64,000 nt of DNA from Truepera radiovictrix DSM 17093 (lineage in GTDB: Bacteria; Deinococcota; Deinococci; Deinococcales; Trueperaceae): NCBI RefSeq assembly GCF_000092425.1, contig NC_014221.1, positions 2,547,001-2,611,000 on the forward strand. The letters run 5' to 3'. How positions within the stretch are numbered: the stretch's first letter is position 1; every line of letters starts with the position of its first letter. The notes beneath the pieces are model-generated. The model ran no database searches, was not told the DNA's origin, and saw only the letters and a program-made list of their open reading frames with translations. Shown piece by piece: positions 28,408 to 37,573 of this stretch. A program made the position numbers and the translations under genes.

Positions 28408-29520
28408 CTAGTAGCGAAACGGCCAGCGTTTGGCGTACTGCCGCAGCAGGCGCCACCAGTTGGCGAGCCCGCGCGGCTCGAAGATCAAAAAGAGCACGAT
28501 GATAAGCCCGAAAACGGTCGGCCGCATCGCGGTCGCGACGTCGATCGTAGCGGGCATAAAGCCCCCGACAAAGCCGGCGAACGACTCCACCCAGGGATCC
28601 AAAAAGGTGAGGAAGGCGGGGCCGATGAGCGAGCCCACCATCGTCCCGAGGCCGCCGACGATCGCCATCGCGAGGAAGTTGATCGAGATGCCCAGGGTAA
28701 ACGACTCGATGATCACCGAGCCGTCGTAAAGGGCCAAGAGCGCCCCCGCGACGCCCGCGTAAAAGCCGGCGATGGCAAAGGCCATGACCTTCGTGCGCCC
28801 CGGGTCGATCCCCATGGCGTCGGCAGCGCGGTCGTTGTCGCGCACCGCCACGAGCGCCCGGCCGAACTTGCTCCTCAAAAGGTTGCGCATCGCCACCGCG
28901 AGGATGATCACCACCACGAGCGCGAAGTAGTAGTAAAAGGGGCCGATAAGCGCCGAGCCGCGGATCTCCTCGCCGAAAAAGCTCACCCGGGGCACCCGGA
29001 TGCTCCCCCCCTGGTTGAGCCAGGGGGTGTGCCCGACGCTCCAGGTAAAGATGACCTGAAAGGCGAGCGTGGCGATCGCCAGGTAGAGGTGCTTTAAGCG
29101 CAAGCTGGGCAGACCGACGAAAGCGCCGACCGCCGCCGCGACGGCGCCCCCCAACGGGAGGAGCAGCGCGGCGAACCAGAAGGGGATGGTGCTTTCAAAG
29201 CCCAACACGGGGCCCCCGACGTCGCGCGCCAACACCGCCGCGGTGTAGGCGCCGACCCCCATGAACGCCGCCTGACCGATCGAGATCTGCCCCGCGTAAC
29301 CGGTGACGATGTTAAGCCCCATGACCGCGACCGTGTAGATGAGCGCGATGTCGAAGAGGCGAAAGAGCGAGCGCGTCATAAAGGGCGCCTGCGGAAGCCA
29401 GAAGAGCAGCGCCAGCAGCGCGATCAGCGAGGCGAGCTCGCTGTAAGAGGCGAAGATCGTCTGGTCCTCTTTGTAGGTGCGGCGGTAGTTGCCGGACTGA
29501 AACCAGCGGTTAACGGCCAT
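28408..29520 (-). CDS. livM: Branched-chain amino acid type ABC transporter permease
   Basis: A 370-residue permease with about nine to ten TM helices. The stretch NIVTGYAGQISIGQAAFMGVGAY is split across TM helices and is highly characteristic of LivM. The N-terminal soluble segment (FQSGNYRRTYKED) resembles the form associated with acyl-CoA synthetase operons. It follows livH on the same strand after 110 bp. Confidence 0.88.
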   Translation of the reverse strand: MAVNRWFQSGNYRRTYKEDQTIFASYSELASLIALLALLFWLPQAPFMTRSLFRLFDIALIYTVAVMGLNIVTGYAGQISIGQAAFMGVGAYTAAVLARDVGGPVLGFESTIPFWFAALLLPLGGAVAAAVGAFVGLPSLRLKHLYLAIATLAFQVIFTWSVGHTPWLNQGGSIRVPRVSFFGEEIRGSALIGPFYYYFALVVVIILAVAMRNLLRSKFGRALVAVRDNDRAADAMGIDPGRTKVMAFAIAGFYAGVAGALLALYDGSVIIESFTLGISINFLAMAIVGGLGTMVGSLIGPAFLTFLDPWVESFAGFVGGFMPATIDVATAMRPTVFGLIIVLFLIFEPRGLANWWRLLRQYAKRWPFRY

Positions 29521-29598
29521 GGGGGAGGGTCCTGTAGGGTTGCGAGCGAGGGCTTATAGCGTGCTCAGAGGTCCGGGGCCGGGGGGCCGTAGCCACTG

Positions 29599-29631
29599 CT
29601 GACTTCTGGCTTCTGGCTTCTGACTCCTGCC
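29599..29631. repeat. Dispersed TTCTGGC/TTCTGAC repeat
   Basis: Iterated GACTTCTGGCTTCTGG-type units between livH and livM. The same unit forms the inverted repeat between ybaB and recR (52361-52424), so it is a dispersed intergenic element. Confidence 0.5.
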
Positions 29632-30536
29632 TACACACGCTCGATCTCCTCGGTGCCGAAAAGGCCGTGTGGTTTAATGAGCAGAATCAGCAGCAGCACG
29701 ATAAAGGGAAACACCTCGCCGGTGCCGCCGCCGGGGACGTAGGTGTCTAGGTAGCCCGACGAGAGCTGTTCCAACACGCCGATCAAGATCCCTCCTACGA
29801 CCGCGCCGGCGATCGAATCGAGGCCGCCCAAGATGACCGCCGGAAAGACGCGCAACCCCACGGCGGTCAGCCCCGAAAACTCGAGCCCGTAAAGCCCGCC
29901 GACGATAAACCCCGCCGCCGTCGCGCTGAGCCCCGCCGCCGCCCACGCGAGGCCGAACACCCGCTCGACCGAGACCCCGACGCTGAGGCTCGCGAGCTGA
30001 TCGTCGGCGACCGCGCGCATGGCGATACCGAGCGTGCTGCGTTTAAAAAACCACATGAGCAGGGCGATAAAAACGAGCGTAAAAAGGATCGCCAGGGCCT
30101 GCTCCCAGCGCAAGATGAGCGTCCCACCGGCGACGTTAAAGCGCAGCGGCACCTGCGGCAAAAAGTTGGGGTAGCGCGCTGTAAGGGTGCCGAAGGGCGT
30201 AAAGTACACGAGGCCCGAGAGAAGGCTCGCTAGGCCGATCGTTACCATGATGACGCTGATGATCGGTTCGCCGACCATCGGCCGCAGAAAGAGCCGCTCG
30301 ATACCGCGCCCTAAAAAGAACATCAGGGCGAGCGCGAGGGCGAGCGCCAGCCAGATGTTGAGCCCCGCCCACACGGTGAGGCCAAAGACCGCAAAGGCCC
30401 CGATGGCGATAAGCTCGCCGTGGGCGAAGTTGATCACCCGGCTCGACTTGTAGATGAGCACGAAGCCGAGGGCGGCGAGCGCGTAGATGCAGCCGACCGC
30501 TACGCCCGTCAGCAAAAGCTGCAGAAAGTAGATCAC
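29631..30536 (-). CDS. livH: Branched-chain amino acid type ABC transporter permease
   Basis: A 301-residue permease with about eight TM helices. The LivH signature is INFAHGELIAIGAF in the first third, and VFPAVILGGLDSIAGAVVGG near the C-terminus is the coupling loop. Its GTG start overlaps the stop of the acyl-CoA synthetase by 4 nt (GTGA), so the genes are translationally coupled. Confidence 0.88.
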   Translation of the reverse strand: MIYFLQLLLTGVAVGCIYALAALGFVLIYKSSRVINFAHGELIAIGAFAVFGLTVWAGLNIWLALALALALMFFLGRGIERLFLRPMVGEPIISVIMVTIGLASLLSGLVYFTPFGTLTARYPNFLPQVPLRFNVAGGTLILRWEQALAILFTLVFIALLMWFFKRSTLGIAMRAVADDQLASLSVGVSVERVFGLAWAAAGLSATAAGFIVGGLYGLEFSGLTAVGLRVFPAVILGGLDSIAGAVVGGILIGVLEQLSSGYLDTYVPGGGTGEVFPFIVLLLILLIKPHGLFGTEEIERV

Positions 30537-32503
30537 CCGCTCCTCCCAACCGCCTCGCGCGGCTCGAGGCTCCCCACCGCGCGCGGGGCGTAGACCGTCA
30601 CTTCGGTCTCGAAGCGCACGCGCTGCCCGTCTTGGTAGCGAAACTCCGCGCTCACCGGTACCCGCGTCCGCGCCGGGTCGTACAGCGCCTCCAGGAGCGC
30701 TTTGTAACGCTCCGCGATCACCTTGCGCCGCACCTTGCCGGTGCGGGTCAGCTCCTCGTCGTCGGCGTCGAGGAGTTTGTAGAGGAGCACAAAGCGGTGC
30801 ACGCGCTCCTCAGGGCGGAGCGTCTCGTTGGCCCGTTCGACCTCGCCGGTGATCAGCTCGCCCACGGCGGGGAGCTGCGAGAGGTCCATATAGGTGGTGT
30901 AGGAGATCCCCCGCTCTTCGGCCCAGGTGCCGACCGTGAGCGGATCGATGTTGATCATGGCGGTCAAAAACGGTTTGCCCCCTCCGTAGACCACCGCCTC
31001 CTTGATAAAGGGGCTGAACTTGAGTTTGTTCTCGACCGCCTGCGGCGAGAACATGTGCCCGCTCTCGGTGTGCATCACGTCGCTCACCCGGTCGATGATG
31101 ACGAGGTGCCCGCGCTCGTCTAGGTAGCCCGCGTCCCCCGAGCGGAAAAAACCGTCTTCAGTGATGGTCTCCTCGAACGCTTCGGGGCGGCGGAAGTAGC
31201 CGTGGCAGACCCCGGCGCAGCGCGTGAGCACCTCCCCCGCTTCGGAGATGCGCACCTCGACCCCCGGCAGGGGCACCCCGACGGTGTCGGGGCGGATGTC
31301 GCCATCGGGTTGGACGTAGGCGAGCCCAGCCGTCTCGGTCTGGCCGTAGACCTGCTTGAGGTTGACCCCGATCCCCTGGAAAAAGGTGAAGGTGTCGGGG
31401 CCGAGCGCCGCCCCCCCCGTGTAGGCGCGGCGCAGGCGCAAAAACCCGAGCTGGTCTTTGAGCGGCCGGAAGAGCAGCGCGTGCGCCAAGCGGTAGGCGA
31501 GCGCGAGCCCCCAAGGCAGGCGCTCGCCGCGCATGCGGTAGGCCGCCGCGCGCTCGCCGACGCGCATGAGCCGCCGGTAGACCCAACGGTTGAGCGTGTA
31601 CGACTCGCTGATCTTGACCCAGATGGCGGCTTGCACCCCCTCCCAGACGCGCGGCGCACCGAGCATCATGTGGGGGCCGATCTCCTTAAGGTCGCTCATC
31701 GCCGTCTCGCTGTCTTCGGGGAAGTTCACGACCATCCCCGTCAGCAAGGGGAGCGCAACGGCAAAGACCTGCTCGACGATCCAGGCAAAGGGCAGGTACG
31801 ACACGTAGTCGTCGCCGGAGGCGATCGGGTCGACCTGGTGGAGCGCTGTGGCCATCGCGAGGTAGTTGCGGTGGCTGAGCATCGCCGCCTTCGGGCGGCC
31901 GGTGGTGCCCGAGGTCGTCGAGAGGTGGCAGATGTCGTCTGGGTTGCCCTGCGCGACGTGCGCGCGAAAGAGCTCGGGCTCGCGCGCGCCGAGCGCTTCG
32001 CCGAGCCTTAAGAGCTCGCTCCAGGTGATAAACCAGGGGTCTTCTAAGTAGGCGCGCATCCCGCGCGGGTCCTCGACGATGACCTTTTTAAGGTGCGGCA
32101 GGCGTTCGCGCAACCCGAGCACCTTGTCGACCTGCTCCTGGTCCTCGGCGAGCAACACGCTCGCTTCGGTGTAGCTGAGCAAATAGTCGACCTCGTCGGG
32201 GGAGCTCGAGGCGTAGATACCGACCGTCATCGCCCCTAGGCTCTGGGCGGCGAGCTCGAGCAGCAACCACTCGGGGATGTTGTCGGCGAGCACGGCGACG
32301 CGGTCGCCGGGCACCACGCCGAGCGACAGCAGCCCCAGCGCGGCGCGGCGCACCTCGCTTTCGACCTCCCCCCAGGTGCGCTCCTGCCACACCCCGAAGT
32401 GCTTGTGGCGCAGCGCTACGGCCTTCGGCGCGCGCGCCGCGCGCTCCAAAAGAAGCTGCGGCAGGGTTTTGTCGGGCGTTTTTTCGATCACCTCTACGCC
32501 CAC
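30533..32503 (-). CDS. Long-chain acyl-CoA synthetase (AMP-forming)
   Basis: About 656 residues of the ANL superfamily. Motifs include the phosphate loop TTSGTTGRPKAAMLSH, the adenine motif YGQTETAG and the hinge FFRSGDAGYLDERGHLVIIDR. The enzyme activates a carboxylic acid to its acyl-CoA using ATP. It is embedded in the liv operon, overlapping both livG and livH, so it probably traps the imported substrate as a CoA ester. The GTG at 32503 is chosen because GGGGGGA lies 5 nt upstream; a TTG at 32518 is an alternative. Confidence 0.87.
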   Translation of the reverse strand: MGVEVIEKTPDKTLPQLLLERAARAPKAVALRHKHFGVWQERTWGEVESEVRRAALGLLSLGVVPGDRVAVLADNIPEWLLLELAAQSLGAMTVGIYASSSPDEVDYLLSYTEASVLLAEDQEQVDKVLGLRERLPHLKKVIVEDPRGMRAYLEDPWFITWSELLRLGEALGAREPELFRAHVAQGNPDDICHLSTTSGTTGRPKAAMLSHRNYLAMATALHQVDPIASGDDYVSYLPFAWIVEQVFAVALPLLTGMVVNFPEDSETAMSDLKEIGPHMMLGAPRVWEGVQAAIWVKISESYTLNRWVYRRLMRVGERAAAYRMRGERLPWGLALAYRLAHALLFRPLKDQLGFLRLRRAYTGGAALGPDTFTFFQGIGVNLKQVYGQTETAGLAYVQPDGDIRPDTVGVPLPGVEVRISEAGEVLTRCAGVCHGYFRRPEAFEETITEDGFFRSGDAGYLDERGHLVIIDRVSDVMHTESGHMFSPQAVENKLKFSPFIKEAVVYGGGKPFLTAMINIDPLTVGTWAEERGISYTTYMDLSQLPAVGELITGEVERANETLRPEERVHRFVLLYKLLDADDEELTRTGKVRRKVIAERYKALLEALYDPARTRVPVSAEFRYQDGQRVRFETEVTVYAPRAVGSLEPREAVGRSG

Positions 32504-33282
32504 GCGCGGTCCCCCCAACCGTTCTCCCCCACGTAAGCGGCGATGACCGCCGGGTCGGCGGCGACCTCCTGCGGCGTCCCGGCGGCGATGCGCTGGCCGA
32601 AGTCGAGCACCACGACCTGATCGCTAATGTCCATCACCACGCCGAGGTCGTGCTCGATCAACACCACCGTCACCCCCATCTCCGCCTGCACGTCGAGGAT
32701 AAAGCGCACGATATCCTCCTTTTCGGCCAGCGTCATCCCCGCCATCGGCTCGTCAAGGAGGAGCAGCTTGGGTGCGAGCGTCAGGGCGCGCGCCATCTCG
32801 ATCCGTTTGCGCACCCCGTAGGCGAGCTCGCCGACCACCGCCTTGCGAAAGGGCTGCAGCTCCATAAAGTCGATCACGCGCTCTACGTGGGCGCGGTTTT
32901 CGGCCTCTTGCTGGCTCGCCCGCCCGTAAAAGACGAGCGACGACCAGAAACCGTACGCGAGGTGGCGGTGGCGCGCGAGCATGAGGTTGTCGACGACCGA
33001 CAACCCCGAAAAGAGCTCGATGTTCTGAAAGGCGCGCGCGATGCCGAGCTGCGAGACGCGGTGCGGTGGGGCGCCGCCGATCTCGACGCCTTCAAAGCGG
33101 ATGCTCCCGGACTGCGCCCGGTAAAACCCCGAGATGCAGTTGAGCAAACTTGTTTTGCCCGCACCGTTGGGACCGATGATCGAGGTGATGCTCCCCGCTT
33201 CGACGGCTAACGACACCGATGTGAGGGCGTTGAGGCCGCCGAAGGTCAGCGTCAAGTTGTCCACCACGAGCTGCGACGACAC
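32494..33282 (-). CDS. livG: Branched-chain amino acid type ABC transporter ATPase
   Basis: 262 residues, first gene of the liv operon. Walker A is GPNGAGKTSL, Walker B LLLLDEPMAGM, H-loop LIEHDL. The signature position reads AYGVRKRIEMARAL instead of LSGGQ, a variant that occurs in LivG subfamilies. The GTG at 33282 has a GGAGGG ribosome site. A consensus promoter lies about 70 bp upstream. Confidence 0.88.
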   Translation of the reverse strand: MSSQLVVDNLTLTFGGLNALTSVSLAVEAGSITSIIGPNGAGKTSLLNCISGFYRAQSGSIRFEGVEIGGAPPHRVSQLGIARAFQNIELFSGLSVVDNLMLARHRHLAYGFWSSLVFYGRASQQEAENRAHVERVIDFMELQPFRKAVVGELAYGVRKRIEMARALTLAPKLLLLDEPMAGMTLAEKEDIVRFILDVQAEMGVTVVLIEHDLGVVMDISDQVVVLDFGQRIAAGTPQEVAADPAVIAAYVGENGWGDRAWA

Positions 33283-33351
33283 GCCGATAAACCCTCCCTG
33301 GGTGGCTACCCCCCTTGAGCGTCCTCACGTTGTACAGGCCGTTATGGGGGC

Positions 33352-33379
33352 AGTATAGCAGCGCGCAGCGTCTTGTCAA
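33352..33379 (-). promoter_or_regulatory. Promoter of the liv operon
   Basis: TTGACA (33374-33379) and TATACT (33352-33357) are separated by 16 nt on the minus strand, about 70 bp before livG. This is a near-consensus housekeeping promoter. Confidence 0.75.
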
Positions 33380-33416
33380 CCAGCATGCTGCGCCCTTGGG
33401 ACACCGCCCAGAAGGG

Positions 33417-33446
33417 TTGACAAGGCCCCGCCGGGCTCTATAGAAT
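33417..33446 (+). promoter_or_regulatory. Promoter of tRNA-Gln
   Basis: TTGACA (33417-33422) followed by TATAGAAT (33439-33446) about 33-40 bp before the tRNA, divergent from the liv promoter. Confidence 0.75.
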
Positions 33447-33478
33447 CTCTTTCGGCCTCAGGCCTTTGGGGCACGCGG

Positions 33479-33552
33479 TGGGGTGTCGTCTAATGGTAGG
33501 ACCGCGGATTTTGGTTCCGTTAATCGGGGTTCGAGTCCCTGCACCCCAGCCA
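33479..33552 (+). tRNA. tRNA-Gln (anticodon TTG)
   Basis: A full cloverleaf can be drawn: acceptor stem TGGGGTG/CACCCCA, anticodon loop with TTG, and a T-arm with GGTTCGAGTCC. The discriminator is G and CCA is encoded (33550-33552). The tRNA reads Gln CAA and, by wobble, CAG codons. It is followed at once by a terminator. Confidence 0.95.
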
Positions 33553-33585
33553 AAAAGCGCTCAGCGTACGCTGAGCGCTTTTTTT
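33552..33585 (+). terminator. Rho-independent terminator of tRNA-Gln
   Basis: AAAAA, then a perfect stem (GCGCTCAGCG with CGCTGAGCGC around a TA centre), then seven T residues, directly after the tRNA 3' end. Confidence 0.92.
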
Positions 33586-33707
33586 GTCGGCCCGTCTTTT
33601 GTGAACCCGTCGCGGGCCTGACGAAAGCAGCTCCACGAAGGGCTACCGGTAGCCTCCGTACGGGCAGGGGTGGTTGGGACGAGCGCGTTTCCGCCACGCC
33701 TGCTGGG

Positions 33708-34883
33708 CTACCGCGCGCGAGACCGCGGCGGCCGCACCAGCTGGTGGTGTGCGACGAAGCGCGCGGCGCGCGGGTCGCTGAGGAGCGGGCGCCCCAGCTG
33801 CAACGAGAGCACCGCCGGTGCCGGGTTGCCCTCCAACACGTAAAACCCGCCGTCTGTCACCATGACGTCCCAACCGACGCAGCGCAAAAAGGGAAAGCGG
33901 CGCACGAGCGCTAGGAGCTGCCCGGTGATCGCCGACCAGTAGGGGACTTTAAGCCCCCGGATGGCCTTGCCCGTCTCGGGGTGCGCGTCGAAGTACACGG
34001 GGCGCCCCGCCGTCTGCTCGGGGTACCTGAGCGCCGCGCCGAGCGTTCCCGTCGCGACGTCTAAGGGGACGACGATCCCCCCGCGCGACCAGTTGTCGGT
34101 CGGGGCGCTCGAGCGCACCCCGAACTTGTGGTAGGCGGCGGCGATAAAGGGGGCGTCGTCGGCTGCGGGGTCTTGCAGGGTCACGACGCGGAGCGCGTTG
34201 CCCGCCTCCGGAAACACCTCCGTCGCGTAGGCGGCGGGTTGCAGCCAGGGGGTGACGAGGTAAGCGTCGAGGGTGCCGATAAGCGCTAGCGCCGCGGCCG
34301 GCGAGGTCGTCTCGCCGTTGACGACAAACCGCCCTCCGTCGGCGTGCAGGCGAAAGACCCCCTTGCCCTTGCTGCCGTAGATGGGCTTGAAGACGAGCGG
34401 CCGCTGCGCGCGCGCGAGGAGCCCCTGCGGGCTCAGCGCCTCGCCGCTCGGCGACACCACCCGCCCCTGCGCAATGAGCGCTAGGTTGGGCGGCACGCTC
34501 ACGTGCGCCCCCAAAAAGCGCTCGAAGAGCAGCTTGTCGTTAAGCACGCCCATCGCAAGCGCCCCGTTGGTGCCCCGCAGCGCCCTAAACGCCGCGTCGG
34601 GGAGGTAGGCCGAACGGTCCGAAGCGCCGTGCGCGAGGGCGTAAAAGGTCTTCGAGCTCCGCTTGAAGCCGCCGCGCCAGCGCCATACGAGCGCCGCGCG
34701 AAGGCGGCTGAAAGGCCCCTCGGACGCCCCGCTCGAGGGGCCGGGGTTAGGGTGCGGGGGGGCGCTCGCGGGCGCACCGTGGGGCGCACCGTGGTAGGGC
34801 GCCCCCCCTACCGAGCGCCCCGCGGGGCGAGCGGAGGGCCGCGGCGACGGCCGCGGTGAGTTGGGCAGGTTTGGAGGGTTCAT
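33708..34883 (-). CDS. ATP-grasp protein (sugar-transfer-associated type)
   Basis: 391 residues. The N-terminal 60 residues are Pro/Ser/Ala-rich and probably disordered. Then follows an ATP-grasp fold: the ATP-binding strand with KPIYGSKGKGVF and the metal-binding end with LEGNPAPAV. The order of motifs resembles the sugar-transfer-associated ATP-grasp family (PF14397) linked to polysaccharide or polyglutamate-type ligation. TACCCT lies 6 nt before the ATG at 34883. Substrate unknown. Confidence 0.72.
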   Translation of the reverse strand: MNPPNLPNSPRPSPRPSARPAGRSVGGAPYHGAPHGAPASAPPHPNPGPSSGASEGPFSRLRAALVWRWRGGFKRSSKTFYALAHGASDRSAYLPDAAFRALRGTNGALAMGVLNDKLLFERFLGAHVSVPPNLALIAQGRVVSPSGEALSPQGLLARAQRPLVFKPIYGSKGKGVFRLHADGGRFVVNGETTSPAAALALIGTLDAYLVTPWLQPAAYATEVFPEAGNALRVVTLQDPAADDAPFIAAAYHKFGVRSSAPTDNWSRGGIVVPLDVATGTLGAALRYPEQTAGRPVYFDAHPETGKAIRGLKVPYWSAITGQLLALVRRFPFLRCVGWDVMVTDGGFYVLEGNPAPAVLSLQLGRPLLSDPRAARFVAHHQLVRPPRSRAR

Positions 34884-35196
34884 GTGCCTAGGGTAGCGGA
34901 CCTAGCCTGCGCGCCGCGGCGCATCTGCACAGCGGCGCCCCCACACCCGAACGCTCGCGAGCGCCGCGCCCAACGCTCAAATCCGCCCCCGCCGGGGGTG
35001 GGGCGAGGGGGTACACAAGCCCCGGCGTACACCAGCGTTACGGCGTCGCGGGGTGCATAGGGGGTGCATGGGGGGCACAGCTACAGGGCTCCGATAGGCC
35101 AGCGCCGTGCGGCGCGGGACCAAGCGAGGGAGCGGGACCTGTTAGGCTAGAGCAACCCCCCACAGCGGGTGATCTCGCTTGTATCTCACGACCGCT
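34884..35196. other. Intergenic region between divergent genes
   Basis: About 310 bp. No gene is supported. It contains short G-rich direct repeats with TGCAT (around 35056-35075) and the promoter of the ATP-grasp gene at its left end. Confidence 0.5.
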
Positions 35197-36678
35197 ATGT
35201 CGCTTATGACCGACACGCCCCCCGACGCGCCCCCCCTCGAGGCCGCCCTCGCCGCCTTTGCCGACGTGCTCGAGAAGGCCCGGGCCGACCCCGAGCTCGC
35301 CGCAGCGCTGCGGCGAGCAGCGCGCGCGCTGCTCGCCGCGCTCCCCGAGCCCCGTGAGGAGGCCCCGCAGGGCGACGAAGGGGACCCCTCACCGGCCGCG
35401 CCGCCGGCCACGGCGGACGAGGTCGCGGCGCTCGTCGCGACCTTCGCGCGCCGGGCGGCGCCCGAAGCTCCCGTGGCCCCCCAACCCTTGCCGCTCGAGG
35501 CGGTGCCCGCCCGCCTGCGCCTCAAAGCGCGCGCCTGTCGCTGGCTCCGCGAGCACGGCTTTACCAACGACGAGGAGGCTTTGCGAGCGCGCTACCGGCT
35601 GTTAGACGAGGGCCGCGCCGCGGGGTGCCACCTCTGGATGCTCGACCCGAACGTCGTCAACCCCTACGCCACCACCCCCTTGGAGACGCTCGCGGCGGCG
35701 TTTGACGCTGCCGCCCGCCTCCTCGAGGCGTGGCTGGCGTCGCCGCCGCCAGCGCCCGAAACCGAGCTGGCGCCGCTGCTCGACGAGGCGCAGGGCGCCC
35801 TGCGCGGGGCGGTCGCGGCGGTGCATACGCGCGAGGAGCTCTGGTTCGACGAGGACCAACGGGCGATCTTTGAAGACCTCAAGCGCTACGGCGCCGAGAG
35901 GCGGCTCTTTTTGCCCTACTTGAGCCTCAAGCGCCACCCCGACCCCGCGGCGAGCGCCGAGCGCTTGGCGCGGCTCGAGGCGCTCCTCGAGCGCTCGCGC
36001 GGCAGCGCCGCGCAGCTCAAAGAGCGGCAAAAGGCGCTTAACCGGCTCGCCTATCACGCGCGGCAGCTCGTCAAAGGCTCGCCGCAACCGGCGCACGAGT
36101 GGGCGCGCCTCGAGGAGGCGTTCGCGCGCCTTTTGGAGCTCGGCGTACCGGAGAGCGACCCCGCGCTGCGCGAGCACCTAGGGCCGCTCGCCCCGTTGCG
36201 CGCCGCCGCCCCCGCCGAACGGCTCGGGCGCGTGCTCGAGCTGTGCGCGGCGCCCAAACCCGCCCCAGCGCACACGGTACCCCCCCCGCCGCCACCCGAC
36301 CCCCTGGTGGCGGAGGCCGCCGCGCTCCTCGCGGGGCGGACGCTCGTGCTGATCGGCGGCGAGCCGCGCCCCGAGGCCCGAGAGCAGCTCGAGGCCGCCC
36401 TCGGCTGCCGGGTGGACTGGCCGGACGCCCCCAAACACGCCAGCCCAGACCTCTTCAAGCCCGCGATCAGCCGCCAGGAGGTCGGCGCGGTGCTGCTCCT
36501 GATTCGCTGGAGCAGCCACGTCTTCGGCGAGCTCGAGCCGCTCTGCGCGGCGCACGGCAAACCGTTTGTGCGGGTGACCGGGGGCTACAACCCCAGGGCG
36601 CTCGCGCGGGCGATCCTCGAGCAAGCCGGCGAGCAGCTGCGCGCGCAGCGGGCCGCGGGAGCGCTGCCCAGAGCGTGA
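35197..36678 (+). CDS. DUF2325-like C-terminal domain protein, unknown function
   Basis: About 493 residues, largely alpha-helical and rich in Ala, Glu and Arg. The final 100 residues (about 385-490) form a small Rossmann-like domain: GRTLVLIGGEPR, then a middle region, then SSHVFGELEPLCAAHGKPFVRV. This resembles the DUF2325 domain, found at the C-terminus of various uncharacterised proteins. A Pro-rich hinge precedes it. No catalytic motif seen. The start is uncertain between ATGs at 35197 and 35206; the longer frame from 35179 begins with TTG. Confidence 0.6.
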   Translation: MSLMTDTPPDAPPLEAALAAFADVLEKARADPELAAALRRAARALLAALPEPREEAPQGDEGDPSPAAPPATADEVAALVATFARRAAPEAPVAPQPLPLEAVPARLRLKARACRWLREHGFTNDEEALRARYRLLDEGRAAGCHLWMLDPNVVNPYATTPLETLAAAFDAAARLLEAWLASPPPAPETELAPLLDEAQGALRGAVAAVHTREELWFDEDQRAIFEDLKRYGAERRLFLPYLSLKRHPDPAASAERLARLEALLERSRGSAAQLKERQKALNRLAYHARQLVKGSPQPAHEWARLEEAFARLLELGVPESDPALREHLGPLAPLRAAAPAERLGRVLELCAAPKPAPAHTVPPPPPPDPLVAEAAALLAGRTLVLIGGEPRPEAREQLEAALGCRVDWPDAPKHASPDLFKPAISRQEVGAVLLLIRWSSHVFGELEPLCAAHGKPFVRVTGGYNPRALARAILEQAGEQLRAQRAAGALPRA

Positions 36679-36726
36679 CGCCGCCTCACGTTTCGCCCTC
36701 GGCGCGGCGTATGCGATACTGGCCGC

Positions 36727-37572
36727 ATGCAGATCGGTTTGGTCTTAAGCGGCGGCGGCGCCCGCTGCTTCGCGCAGGTAGGGGCGCTTAGAGCCCTCGA
36801 GGAGCAAGGTGCCGAGGTGACCGCGATTGCGGGCAACTCGGCGGGGGCCATTATCGGCGCGTTCTACGCCGCGGGGCACCGCGCCGAAGCCATCGCCGAG
36901 ATCCTCTGCAACGCCGACTACGGCGCCCTCTTGCGCGTCAAAGGCGGTGCGGGGCTCAGCGGACACGAAAACATCGCGGCGTTTTTGGCCGAGCACCTGC
37001 CGGAGACCTTCGACGCGCTCAAAGTCCCCCTCGCGGTTCCCGCTACCGACATTCAGAGCGCCGAGCAGGTGGTCTTTAGCGCCGGCCCCCTCGTCCCCGC
37101 CGTGTGCGCCAGCAACGCTTTTCCGGGGCTTTTCTTGCCCATCGAGCACGCCGGCCGCACGCTCGTCGACGGCGGGCTGCTCAACAACTTCCCCCTCGAC
37201 CTCATCCGCCCCCTGACCTCGGCGCGGGTCGTCGCGCTCGACACCCGCCCCTCCCCTACCGCCCGCCTCGACCTCCCCGCCGAGGACGCGGGGCTGTGGG
37301 GGCGCCTCAAGGGCTCGTTCGACGGCCGCATCCCGATGATCGCGCGCGTGCTTGAAAAAGCCTACACGATCACCCAGTCGCGGCTCATCGAGCTGCTCGC
37401 CGCCATGCACCCCCCCGACCTGTGGATCAGACCGGCGCTCAGCGACGACTTCGACATCCAGGATTTCGGCCGCTTCGAGGAGGCTTACGAGCTCGGTTAT
37501 GAGGCCGTGAGCCGCGCGGCGGACGAGCTCAAACGCGTCACGCGCGCGGTCACGTCCGCCGAAGACGCCTGA
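36727..37572 (+). CDS. Patatin-like phospholipase (RssA-like)
   Basis: 281 residues. The oxyanion loop (LSGGGARC, residues 7-14), the nucleophile elbow GNSAG (Ser38) and the catalytic Asp in LVDGGLLNNFP make the Ser-Asp dyad of patatin-like lipases. The family hydrolyses acyl esters of membrane lipids. The size and simple layout fit bacterial RssA/YlbK-type proteins. GATACT lies 6 nt before the ATG at 36727. No secretion signal, so it is probably cytoplasmic. Confidence 0.87.
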   Translation: MQIGLVLSGGGARCFAQVGALRALEEQGAEVTAIAGNSAGAIIGAFYAAGHRAEAIAEILCNADYGALLRVKGGAGLSGHENIAAFLAEHLPETFDALKVPLAVPATDIQSAEQVVFSAGPLVPAVCASNAFPGLFLPIEHAGRTLVDGGLLNNFPLDLIRPLTSARVVALDTRPSPTARLDLPAEDAGLWGRLKGSFDGRIPMIARVLEKAYTITQSRLIELLAAMHPPDLWIRPALSDDFDIQDFGRFEEAYELGYEAVSRAADELKRVTRAVTSAEDA

Positions 37573-37573
37573 C

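Noticed and set aside
33550-33697. Further tRNA genes after tRNA-Gln
   Set aside because: The sequence after the terminator shows no second cloverleaf.
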